From positions 1 through 14,276 of the forward strand of contig JAJPXR010000146.1 in the NCBI GenBank assembly GCA_021205375.1: a DNA stretch of 14,276 bases, read 5' to 3'. Within the stretch, counting starts at the first letter, position 1; every line of letters starts with the position of its first letter. The notes under the pieces were generated by a model, which saw nothing but the letters and a program-made list of their open reading frames with translations, was not told where the DNA came from and made no database searches. This stretch comes from Clostridiales bacterium. Its GTDB lineage: Bacteria > Bacillota > Clostridia > Oscillospirales > Oscillospiraceae. Positions 7,519 through 13,727 of the stretch are shown here, in pieces. Position numbers and translations under genes: made by a program.

Positions 7519-8556
7519 TCACGGAATGTTATAGAGCCGCTGGGCGTTCTTGCAGAGGATGAGGTCCTTTTCCTCGTCGGTGATATCCAGGGCCTGGACG
7601 AAGGCGGGGCCGCCCAGCAGCCACTCCCGGCGGACGGGGTAGGAGGTGCCGAATACGATGTGGTCAGCCCCCAGCACCTTGACGGCGCACTCCAACTGCT
7701 CCTTGCCCCAGGGCTGGGCGTGGGACATCTCAAAGTAGATGTGCTGCTCATACTGCTCTTTCACGTTGTTCTGGCCCACCTCAAAGCGCTGGACCTTGTC
7801 CTTGGCCTTGGACTGCTGGGGGAAGAGCATACTGGACAGGGCGAAGAACCCGCCGCCCAGCATGGAGTGAACGAAGGTCAGGTTGGGGTACTTCTCGAAG
7901 AACCCGCTGAACACCTCCCGGCCAATGGCGGTGGCCTGGTCCACGCAGCGGCCATAGGACCGGCGCAGGTTGTTGTAGTCGCAGAGCATTTTGTTCTCCA
8001 CCGGCACGGGGACGTGGTGGACGTAAACGGTGGTCGGCTGCTCGTTCAGCTTGCGGAAGAAGGGGGCGAACTGCTCGTCGTCCAGGTAGTAGTCGCCGTA
8101 GTGGGCGCACATCTGAACGCCGGTCATGCCCAGCTCGTTCCGGCAGCGGTCGATCTCCGCAAACACGGCGGGGTCGTCCTGGGGCGGGACCACCATCAGG
8201 GGGACCAGCCGCCCGCCGCTGCGCTTCTGGTAGTCGGCCATGCCGTTGTTAAAGACCTTGCAGGTGGCCAGGCTCATCCACTCGTGGCAGCCGGGGATCT
8301 TCAGCACCGCTTTTTCCACCCCGGCCTCGTCCAGGTCGGCCAGCATGGTCTCCAGCTTGTAGTCGCCCTGCACGTAGTTCAGGCTCTGGTAGCCAGTGGG
8401 CTTTTCGATGACGATCTGGCGGGTGCCGTTGTCGTTGACCTTGAGATAACCGTTGGTGCCGTAGTTCCGGGGGATCTCGGAGAGAAACCGGTGCAGGTCC
8501 TCCTCGTTCTCAAAGACGCTCTCCGGGAACCAATACATGTTGGCGTCAATGATCAA
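7519..8556 (-). CDS. Amidohydrolase-2 (ACMSD-like) family protein lacking canonical metal ligands
   Basis: 345 residues with the TIM-barrel signature of the amidohydrolase_2 / ACMSD group: N-terminal MIIDANMYWFPE, YVH180H (strand-5 region), FVH230SMLGGGFFAL (strand-6 region) and VFGTS305YPVRREW followed by a typical C-terminal helix (DITDEEKDLILCKNAQRLYNIP). Family members usually begin IDxHxH and carry FGSDYP; here the two N-terminal His are Asn6 and Tyr8, and the catalytic Asp is Ser305. The fold call is sound, but the usual metal centre cannot form as known, so it may be a divergent enzyme or a non-catalytic protein. The start is a TTG codon, supported by GAAAGGAAG eight bases upstream and by conservation of IID right after it. 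First gene of the minus-strand cluster; its stop abuts the next gene. Confidence 0.85.
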   Translation of the reverse strand: MIIDANMYWFPESVFENEEDLHRFLSEIPRNYGTNGYLKVNDNGTRQIVIEKPTGYQSLNYVQGDYKLETMLADLDEAGVEKAVLKIPGCHEWMSLATCKVFNNGMADYQKRSGGRLVPLMVVPPQDDPAVFAEIDRCRNELGMTGVQMCAHYGDYYLDDEQFAPFFRKLNEQPTTVYVHHVPVPVENKMLCDYNNLRRSYGRCVDQATAIGREVFSGFFEKYPNLTFVHSMLGGGFFALSSMLFPQQSKAKDKVQRFEVGQNNVKEQYEQHIYFEMSHAQPWGKEQLECAVKVLGADHIVFGTSYPVRREWLLGGPAFVQALDITDEEKDLILCKNAQRLYNIP

Positions 8557-8564
8557 TGTTACCG

Positions 8565-8572
8565 CTTCCTTT
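8565..8572 (-). promoter_or_regulatory. Ribosome binding site supporting a TTG start
   Basis: Minus-strand AAAGGAAG lies eight bases before the TTG at 8556. No in-frame ATG nearby would keep the conserved N-terminal IID motif, so this site decides for the rare start codon. TTG may lower translation of the first gene relative to the rest of the operon. Confidence 0.6.
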
Positions 8573-8579
8573 CTTTGGG

Positions 8580-8628
8580 TTGCAGGCAGGCGTCCTGTTT
8601 CTCATTCCTGCAAGTTACGCTTTTGCGT
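8580..8628 (-). other. Hairpin-forming leader of the minus-strand operon
   Basis: Between the promoter candidate and the amidohydrolase start, the transcript could form ACGC-AAAA-GCGT (8617-8628) and then a 7-bp stem TTGCAGG / CCTGCAA (8607-8613 with 8580-8586). No T tract follows, so there is no clear attenuator, and I recognise no riboswitch or RAT antiterminator site. It may only shape mRNA stability. Confidence 0.3.
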
Positions 8629-8690
8629 TCGGTTGCGGAAAATCAGGGGACTGTCTGCCTTGAATTATGTTCTTTCCCTTTGCTGATTGT

Positions 8691-8719
8691 ATCTTACACG
8701 ATTGTGGGACTTTAAGCAA
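8691..8719 (-). promoter_or_regulatory. Candidate sigma-A promoter for the amidohydrolase-ceramidase-PTS cluster
   Basis: On the minus strand TTGCTT (8714-8719) and TAAGAT (8691-8696) are separated by exactly 17 bases. This gives a leader of about 130 bases before the TTG start of the first gene. It is the best-spaced match seen upstream of the cluster. No operator palindrome of note overlaps it. Confidence 0.5.
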
Positions 8720-8749
8720 TTCGCTTTTAGAAACGCACTATTCTCAAAT

Positions 8750-8935
8750 GAGGGGGTCTCCTTCTGCACCCCGACAAGGAGGCGGCAGACCGCTGCCCAT
8801 TCGTCGGAAAAACCAAAAATCACAGTGCAGAGCCGAGATGGGTCCGGCAGGTTGTGGGAAAGCCTGCGTCTGCACGCAAAATTTTCGTTTTGCAGTTTAG
8901 GAAAAGAAGTTTTATCTCATTTCGTTCCTTCTTTT
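8750..8935. other. Structured intergenic stretch of unknown role
   Basis: This is the middle of a 479-bp gap between divergent genes. It holds a run of inverted repeats: CCGAC (8771-8775) with GTCGG (8803-8807) enclosing ggcag-accg-ctgcc (8784-8797); gcagg with cctgc near 8847-8867; gcaaaa (8876-8881) with ttttgc (8888-8893); and a perfect 8-bp pair aaaagaag (8902-8909) / cttctttt (8928-8935), followed after GGA by six T. Short frames in it have no convincing start context. It could be a structured leader, a small RNA or decayed repeat DNA; I match it to no known RNA family. Confidence 0.35.
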
Positions 8936-8974
8936 GGATTTTTTGCTTGTGTTTCTCCCTGCTCTGTGGTAGAG

Positions 8975-8980
8975 TATAAG
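8975..8980 (+). promoter_or_regulatory. Possible -10 element for the L,D-transpeptidase gene
   Basis: TATAAG lies 55 bases upstream of the ATG at 9036 in an otherwise gene-free stretch. No good -35 is found 16-18 bases before it (only T-rich sequence), so this is a weak call. Confidence 0.3.
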
Positions 8981-9035
8981 AGGTAAGCTGTATTATTCAG
9001 ACAGTACGCTTTAGACACAGACAGAAGGTGAGAGC

Positions 9036-10475
9036 ATGGAGCAGGCACCCAAACGGGCCGCAGTTGTCAAGCGCAGAAAGAAACGGAAAACCGGACCAAT
9101 GGTCTATGTGCTGATCGTGGTGCTGTTTCTGGCGCTGCTGGCCTTTTTCTACGCTCTGGCCGCCTGGTACTATACAGGCAGGTTTCCCAACAAGACCACC
9201 ATCAACGGCGTGGATGTCAGCAACCTGACCGAGGCCAACGCGGTGGCCGCCCTGAACCGCCAGGTGCAGGAGTACACCCTGACCGTTGTGGAGCGGGACG
9301 GCGTCACCGAGGTCATCCGGGCCAGGGACATCGACCTGGCCTACGACGACACCGGCGATGTGGCCCGGCTGTTGGAGCAGTACGATCCCATCCTGTGGGT
9401 CACCTATTACTTCACAGAGGACGCGCTCACCGCCTCCGACGACACTACGTACAGCGAGAGCAAGGCGGAGCAGGAGATCGCCGACCTGAACTGTTTCAGC
9501 CCCCTCTTTGTGACCAAGGTGCAGGACGCCTGCCTGCAAAAAAATGACCAGGGATTTTACATTCAGGCGGAAGAGCAGGGCACCGAGTTGGACCAGGAAA
9601 AGACCATCCAGCTCCTGTTGAACGCCCTGACCACCCACCAGACGGAAATCGACCTGGATGCAGAGGGCTGCTATCTGGCTCCCACCGTCCTCCAGGACGA
9701 CGAGACACTGAACCGGGAGCTGGAAAAAATCAACGGCTGGCTCCAGGCGGAGATCACCTATGACTTCGAGGACGGGCGGCTGGAAGTGGCGGACAACACC
9801 GTTATCAAGGACTGGGTGGCTCAGCAGGAGGACGGCACCTATGCCCTGGACTACGACCTGGTGTTTGACTGGGTCAAGACCACTCTTGCCTACCAGTACG
9901 ACACCTTTGGCCTGACCCACGTGGTCACCACCCACAGCGGCGAGACCATCACCCTGACCGGCGGGGACTACGGCTGGTGCATTGACCGGCCCACCACCAC
10001 CGAGGCCCTGATGGAAGCGGTGGAGGCGGGGACGGTGGGCGAGCTGGAACCCGCCTACCTCTACACCGCCCAGGAGCGGGGAGTGGACGACATCGGCGGC
10101 ACCTACGTGGAGGTCAGCATCGCCGACCAGACCATGTGGTGTTATAAGGACTATGAGGTGGTGGTGGAGACCCCGGTGGTCACCGGCAACCCCAACAAGG
10201 GCAACGGCACCCCCAGCGGCAGCGTCTGGGCCTTTGACTGCCACAAAAGCCCCGCCACCCTGGGGACCTATGTCACCATGGGCTACAGCTCTTACGTCAA
10301 CTTCTGGATGTCCTTCACCGGCAACGTGGGCATCCACGACGCCAGTTGGCGCAGCAGCTACGGCGGGGACATCTACCTGACCAACGGCTCCCACGGCTGC
10401 GTCAACACCCCCTATGAGGCGGCCAAGAAGATTTACGAGACCGTCAACGTGGGCGTGGCGGTATTCGTGTACTGA
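9036..10475 (+). CDS. Membrane-anchored L,D-transpeptidase (YkuD domain)
   Basis: 479 residues. A basic cytoplasmic head (KRRKKRK, 12-18) precedes one membrane helix (about 22-45), so the protein should face the cell wall. Residues from about 55 to 340 are an extracellular region that begins INGVDVSNLTEANA, typical of the peptidoglycan-binding domain often found before YkuD in Clostridia. The YkuD catalytic domain covers about 355-479, with GIH434DAS and SH453GC455VN; Cys455 is the nucleophile that takes the tetrapeptide donor to form 3-3 cross-links or attach proteins. The domain is complete to the end. The start follows AGAAGGTGAG. The gene is divergent from the PTS cluster and stands alone, with a GC-rich hairpin and a repeat before the next gene. 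It is likely a housekeeping wall-remodelling enzyme; confidence in family is high. Confidence 0.95.
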   Translation: MEQAPKRAAVVKRRKKRKTGPMVYVLIVVLFLALLAFFYALAAWYYTGRFPNKTTINGVDVSNLTEANAVAALNRQVQEYTLTVVERDGVTEVIRARDIDLAYDDTGDVARLLEQYDPILWVTYYFTEDALTASDDTTYSESKAEQEIADLNCFSPLFVTKVQDACLQKNDQGFYIQAEEQGTELDQEKTIQLLLNALTTHQTEIDLDAEGCYLAPTVLQDDETLNRELEKINGWLQAEITYDFEDGRLEVADNTVIKDWVAQQEDGTYALDYDLVFDWVKTTLAYQYDTFGLTHVVTTHSGETITLTGGDYGWCIDRPTTTEALMEAVEAGTVGELEPAYLYTAQERGVDDIGGTYVEVSIADQTMWCYKDYEVVVETPVVTGNPNKGNGTPSGSVWAFDCHKSPATLGTYVTMGYSSYVNFWMSFTGNVGIHDASWRSSYGGDIYLTNGSHGCVNTPYEAAKKIYETVNVGVAVFVY

Positions 10476-10476
10476 G

Positions 10477-10490
10477 CGGCGGAGCCGCCG
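10477..10490. other. Short GC hairpin just after the L,D-transpeptidase stop
   Basis: CGGCGG and CCGCCG are separated by two bases (a 5-bp stem with a 4-nt loop is more realistic). It starts one base after the stop codon and is followed directly by repeat B, not by a T run, so it is at best a poor terminator. Confidence 0.35.
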
Positions 10491-10642
10491 AGCTGTTAGC
10501 TGTCAGCTTTTAGCTTTTAGCTTGAAAGTGCTGGCTTTTTGTGCTGCGCTTTGGATTCGCATCACAAAACAAACCGCTAATAACTAACTGATGTCTAACA
10601 CTGTTCTCGTTAGACTGGCAGTACCTTACTAACAGCTAACAC
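10491..10642. repeat. Dispersed intergenic repeat, copy B
   Basis: It occupies most of the 197-bp gap between the L,D-transpeptidase and the alpha/beta hydrolase. It starts with units related to agctgttagctgtcagctttt and ends with actaacagctaacaccc, the reverse-complement sense, giving imperfect inverted ends. The core shares ctgcgctttggatt (10544-10557), caaaacaa, gctaa, actgttc, ggcag and ctaacagctaac in the same order and spacing as copy A at 6001-6162. Inside it, gtctaac and gttagac can form a 7-bp stem. No open frame or transposase is associated. Confidence 0.8.
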
Positions 10643-10672
10643 CCGGCCTGACTTTGGAAGAAAGGCAAGACA

Positions 10673-11638
10673 ATGAACAAAAAAGAGCTGTCCTATCGGT
10701 CCGCGGACGGGAAAACGCCCATCCACGCAATTATTTGGTCGCCGGAGACGCCGCCGGTGGGGATCTTGCAGATTTCCCACGGTATCACGGAACACATTGG
10801 CCGGTACGAGGAGCTGGCGGCGGCCTGTACTGCTCAGGGACTGCTGGTCTGTGGCAACGACCACATCGGTCACGGGCTGTCCCTGTCTCCCGACAACCCC
10901 ATCCGCACCTACTTCGGGCCAAAGGGAAGCTGGGACTTTCTGGTGAAGGACGCCAAAACACTGAACGATACCATCCGGGGGCAGTATCCCGGTCTGCCGC
11001 TGTGCCTGCTGGGGTTCTCCCTGGGTTCCTTCGTGGTGCGGGACTTTCTGACCCGGTATCCCGCGGACGCGGACGCCGCCATTCTGATCGGCACGGGGCA
11101 GCAGTCCGCTGTGGCCCTCTCCATCGCGGCATATATCGCGGACCGGGAGGCGGCCAAACATGGCTATGACGTGCCTACCGAGCGCATCACGCAGTTGACC
11201 TATGATGGGTACAATAAAAAATTCGCGCCAAACCAGTCCAAGTTCGACTGGCTCCTGGCGGACGAGCAGGCCCGCGGGGACTTCCTCACGGACGAGCTGC
11301 GGGGCGAGGACTTCACCGTAGGGGCCTTCCGAGAGCTGCTGCGCGGGATGCAGCACTGCATCGACCCCAAGCGGGTCCGGCGCATGAACCCGGAGCTGCC
11401 CATGCTGCTGCTGTCCGGAGCGGATGACCCGGTGGGGGACTTCGGCAAGGGCGTCACCCGGACCCAGCGGTTTTTGGCCTGCCAGGGGGTGCGCCGGGTC
11501 AGCGTCAAGCTGTATCCCGGCCTGCGCCACGATGTCCTCCACGAAGCGCAGCACGAGGAGATTTATCGTTTTCTCATCGGCTGGATACTCCAAACCAGCG
11601 GCGCGGCGGCGGAAAATACCGCAGAATCACACGAATGA
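10673..11638 (+). CDS. Alpha/beta hydrolase of the monoacylglycerol-lipase / serine aminopeptidase S33 type
   Basis: 321 residues forming a Hydrolase_4-type alpha/beta hydrolase, probably a cytoplasmic carboxylester hydrolase or lysophospholipase. The oxyanion-hole motif SH36GITEH and the strand GNDHIGHGLS come first. The nucleophile elbow is GFS116LGS, the acid is probably Asp252 in SGADDPVG, and the His is His286 in GLRH286DVLHE, so the triad is complete. The cap region (about 140-225) is charged and variable, and substrate cannot be read from it. There is no signal peptide or membrane helix. The last dozen residues are Ala/Glu-rich and look disordered. The ATG follows AGAAAGG with seven-base spacing, and repeat B lies just upstream. 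The downstream gene has its own promoter candidate, so a shared operon is uncertain. Confidence 0.92.
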   Translation: MNKKELSYRSADGKTPIHAIIWSPETPPVGILQISHGITEHIGRYEELAAACTAQGLLVCGNDHIGHGLSLSPDNPIRTYFGPKGSWDFLVKDAKTLNDTIRGQYPGLPLCLLGFSLGSFVVRDFLTRYPADADAAILIGTGQQSAVALSIAAYIADREAAKHGYDVPTERITQLTYDGYNKKFAPNQSKFDWLLADEQARGDFLTDELRGEDFTVGAFRELLRGMQHCIDPKRVRRMNPELPMLLLSGADDPVGDFGKGVTRTQRFLACQGVRRVSVKLYPGLRHDVLHEAQHEEIYRFLIGWILQTSGAAAENTAESHE

Positions 11639-11642
11639 CCGG

Positions 11643-11671
11643 TTGCATCCGGTGAAAAACTGTGCTATCCT
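11643..11671 (+). promoter_or_regulatory. Candidate promoter for the ParB-like/BMP gene
   Basis: TTGCAT (11643-11648) and TATCCT (11666-11671) are 17 bases apart and lie 72 bases upstream of the ATG, in the 105-bp gap after the alpha/beta hydrolase gene. A small inverted repeat, ACCGG/CCGGT, overlaps the -35 and could bind a regulator, but this is speculative. Confidence 0.45.
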
Positions 11672-11743
11672 GAAACAAATCGGACACTGTCACAGAGCAG
11701 AGACCTGGAGCCTGCTGCCATCAACAGGAAAGGACGAAATGTT

Positions 11744-13657
11744 ATGCCTGAACAGTATTATAAGGACGCTCAGCGGATGGCGCAGCGGGAGCAGCGCGCC
11801 TGCATCGCCAAGGGGATCAACCCCTATCTGCCGATTTTGGACGACCTGGTCCCCCAGGAGCGCGTGTCGATGGGGACCGACCTGGGTGTTATTCAAATCC
11901 CGGTGGAGTTTATCATGGGCACCCGGACGGCGGGCCGCACCACCTCCTTTGCCCGGAATTTTATGCCGCTGCTGCCGGAGAACACCGAGTTTGCCCTCAA
12001 GTGGAAAAGACTGTGCAACGCCCACCTGAAAGAGGGTATCCGGGACCCCATCAAGGTCTACGAGTATAAAAATCGCTTCTATGTGGAAGAGGGCAACAAG
12101 CGGGTCAGCGTGCTGAAATACTTCGGCGCGGTGGCTATCCCTGCCCAGGTCACCCGCATTTTGCCGGTGAAAGACGGCTCCAAAGACGTGGATATCTACT
12201 ATGAGTTCGTCAGCTTCTACAAATACAGCAAGGTGAACTTCCTGGAGTTCAGCAAGCGGGGCAGCTATGCCATCCTCCAGTCCCTGCTGGGCAAGGCCCC
12301 GGAGGAACCCTGGACGGACGAAGAGCGCAACGCATTCAGCACCACCTATCACTATTTCCGCAAGGCGTACCTGGCCAACGGCGGCCAAAAGCTGCGCTCC
12401 ACCGTGGGGGACGCCATGCTGGCCTATATGCGCATCTACGGCTACCAGGCCCTGCGCGCCCTGAACGCAGAGGAGATGAAGCGTTCGGTGGCCAAGGTCT
12501 GGGAGGAGATCACCCTCCAGCAGGAGGAGCAGCCCATCGACCTGAAGCTGGACCCCAGCGGGGAAAAGAAGCGTATCCTGCCCAAGCTGGGCGGCACCAA
12601 GGTGCTGAAGGCGGCCTTTATCCACGACAAGACCGCCCTGACCTCCGGCTGGACCTACAGCCACGAGCTGGGCCGCCAGCACGTCCAACGGGTGTTCAAA
12701 GGGCAGTTGGTCACCACCGCTTACGAGAACGCCGTGGCCGAGGGCGCGGACGCGACCATTGCCCGTGCTATCGCCGAGGGGAATACCCTGATTTTCACTA
12801 CCTCCCCCCAACTGCTGCCTGCCAGCCTGCGCCAGGCGGTGGACCACCCGGAGGTCACCATCCTCAACTGCTCCCTGAACAAATCCCACCGCTATATCCG
12901 CACCTATTACGCCCGCATCCACGAGGCCAAGTTCATCATCGGGGCCATCGCCGGGGCGCTGGCCGAGGACGACCGGGTGGGGTACCTGTGCGACTACCCC
13001 ATCTACGGTATGGTCGCCGGCATCAACGCCTTTGCCCGGGGCGCACAGATGGTCAATCCCAGGGTCAAAGTCTACCTGGAGTGGCCCTGCGTGGGCGGCG
13101 CGGCAGCCGCTACCCAGCGGCTCACGGACCGGGGCATCGACCTGATCTCCTCCCAGGACATGGTGAAGCTGGCGGACGACGGCAGACCCAACTTCGGTTT
13201 GGCCCAGGTCAGCAGCGACGGCCAGGTGAACCTGGCCATGCCCGTGTGGCACTGGGGCGTCTACTATGAGAGCATCATCCGCAGCGTGTTGAAGGGGACC
13301 TTCCAGAACGAGGACGAGGTCACCGGCAAGGCCCTGAACTACTACTGGGGCATGACCGCCGGGGTGGTGGATGTCATTTGCTCCAAAAAACTCCACAGTG
13401 GCACCCAGAAGCTGGCCAATGTGCTGAAAAGCGCCATTTGCGCCAACATTTGTCAGCCCTTCTACGGTCCCATCGTCACCCAGGAGGGGTGGACGGTGGA
13501 CGGCGCCTGTGACCACTCTCTCAGCCCGGAACAGGTCATCAACATGGACTGGCTGGCGGAGAACGTCATCGGCTCCATCCCCACCTACGACCAGCTCGGC
13601 CCGGAGGCCCAGGCCACGGTGGACGTGGTGGGCATCGACCGATCCAGAAAAAAGTAG
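11744..13657 (+). CDS. ParB-like domain fused to a BMP (PnrA/Med-type) ligand-binding domain, no signal peptide
   Basis: 637 residues. The N-terminal part (about 45-140) resembles a ParB/Srx-type domain: DPIKVYEYKNRFYVEEGNKR then VSVLKYFGA. A mostly helical linker follows (about 150-280). From about 286 the chain matches the basic membrane protein (BMP) family of nucleoside-type binding proteins: KAAFIHDK, SGWTYSHELGRQHV, and YARIHEAKFIIGAIAGALA then DRVGYLCDYPIYGMVAGINA, with NPRVKVYLEW typical of that fold. Ordinary BMP proteins are lipoproteins of ABC importers. This one begins MPEQYYKDAQRMAQREQ with no signal peptide or lipobox, and no ABC transporter genes are nearby, so it should be cytoplasmic. 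A sensory or regulatory role, loosely like Bacillus Med, is inference. The start follows AAAGGA nine bases upstream. A sharp drop in GC begins right after its stop. Confidence 0.88.
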   Translation: MPEQYYKDAQRMAQREQRACIAKGINPYLPILDDLVPQERVSMGTDLGVIQIPVEFIMGTRTAGRTTSFARNFMPLLPENTEFALKWKRLCNAHLKEGIRDPIKVYEYKNRFYVEEGNKRVSVLKYFGAVAIPAQVTRILPVKDGSKDVDIYYEFVSFYKYSKVNFLEFSKRGSYAILQSLLGKAPEEPWTDEERNAFSTTYHYFRKAYLANGGQKLRSTVGDAMLAYMRIYGYQALRALNAEEMKRSVAKVWEEITLQQEEQPIDLKLDPSGEKKRILPKLGGTKVLKAAFIHDKTALTSGWTYSHELGRQHVQRVFKGQLVTTAYENAVAEGADATIARAIAEGNTLIFTTSPQLLPASLRQAVDHPEVTILNCSLNKSHRYIRTYYARIHEAKFIIGAIAGALAEDDRVGYLCDYPIYGMVAGINAFARGAQMVNPRVKVYLEWPCVGGAAAATQRLTDRGIDLISSQDMVKLADDGRPNFGLAQVSSDGQVNLAMPVWHWGVYYESIIRSVLKGTFQNEDEVTGKALNYYWGMTAGVVDVICSKKLHSGTQKLANVLKSAICANICQPFYGPIVTQEGWTVDGACDHSLSPEQVINMDWLAENVIGSIPTYDQLGPEAQATVDVVGIDRSRKK

Positions 13658-13687
13658 ACAAGTAATACACTCAATTCAGAATAAAAT

Positions 13688-13693
13688 TATAAT
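13688..13693 (+). promoter_or_regulatory. Perfect -10 hexamer upstream of the AT-rich ORF
   Basis: TATAAT sits 34 bases before the ATG at 13728, but no recognisable -35 lies 16-18 bases upstream, and chance matches are common in AT-rich DNA. Confidence 0.3.
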
Positions 13694-13727
13694 TTGCTTG
13701 TGGTGTTATAGACAGTAGGGAGATATC

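Noticed and set aside
7255..8715. 486-codon plus-strand frame across the amidohydrolase gene
   Set aside because: It has shadow-type composition and crosses the boundary between two genes; the minus-strand protein has a clear amidohydrolase fold signature.
8755..8810. Possible T-box-like antiterminator (ggcggcagaccgctg)
   Set aside because: It only loosely resembles the conserved T-box sequence, and no specifier stem, following intrinsic terminator or aminoacylation gene is present.
8667..8986. Short plus-strand frames (77 and 99 codons) in the divergent gap
   Set aside because: They overlap each other in different frames, have no good ribosome binding site and encode biased peptides; they fall on the hairpin-rich stretch.
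8997..10394. 465-codon open frame antisense to the L,D-transpeptidase
   Set aside because: No recognisable motif, Val/Gly/Leu/His bias typical of antisense frames, and the plus strand carries the complete YkuD active site.
11690..13516. Long open frame (608 codons) antisense to the ParB-like/BMP gene
   Set aside because: Composition is dominated by Gly, Val, Leu, His and Gln with no domain signature. It mirrors the GC-rich third positions of the real gene, which has clear family motifs and a ribosome binding site.
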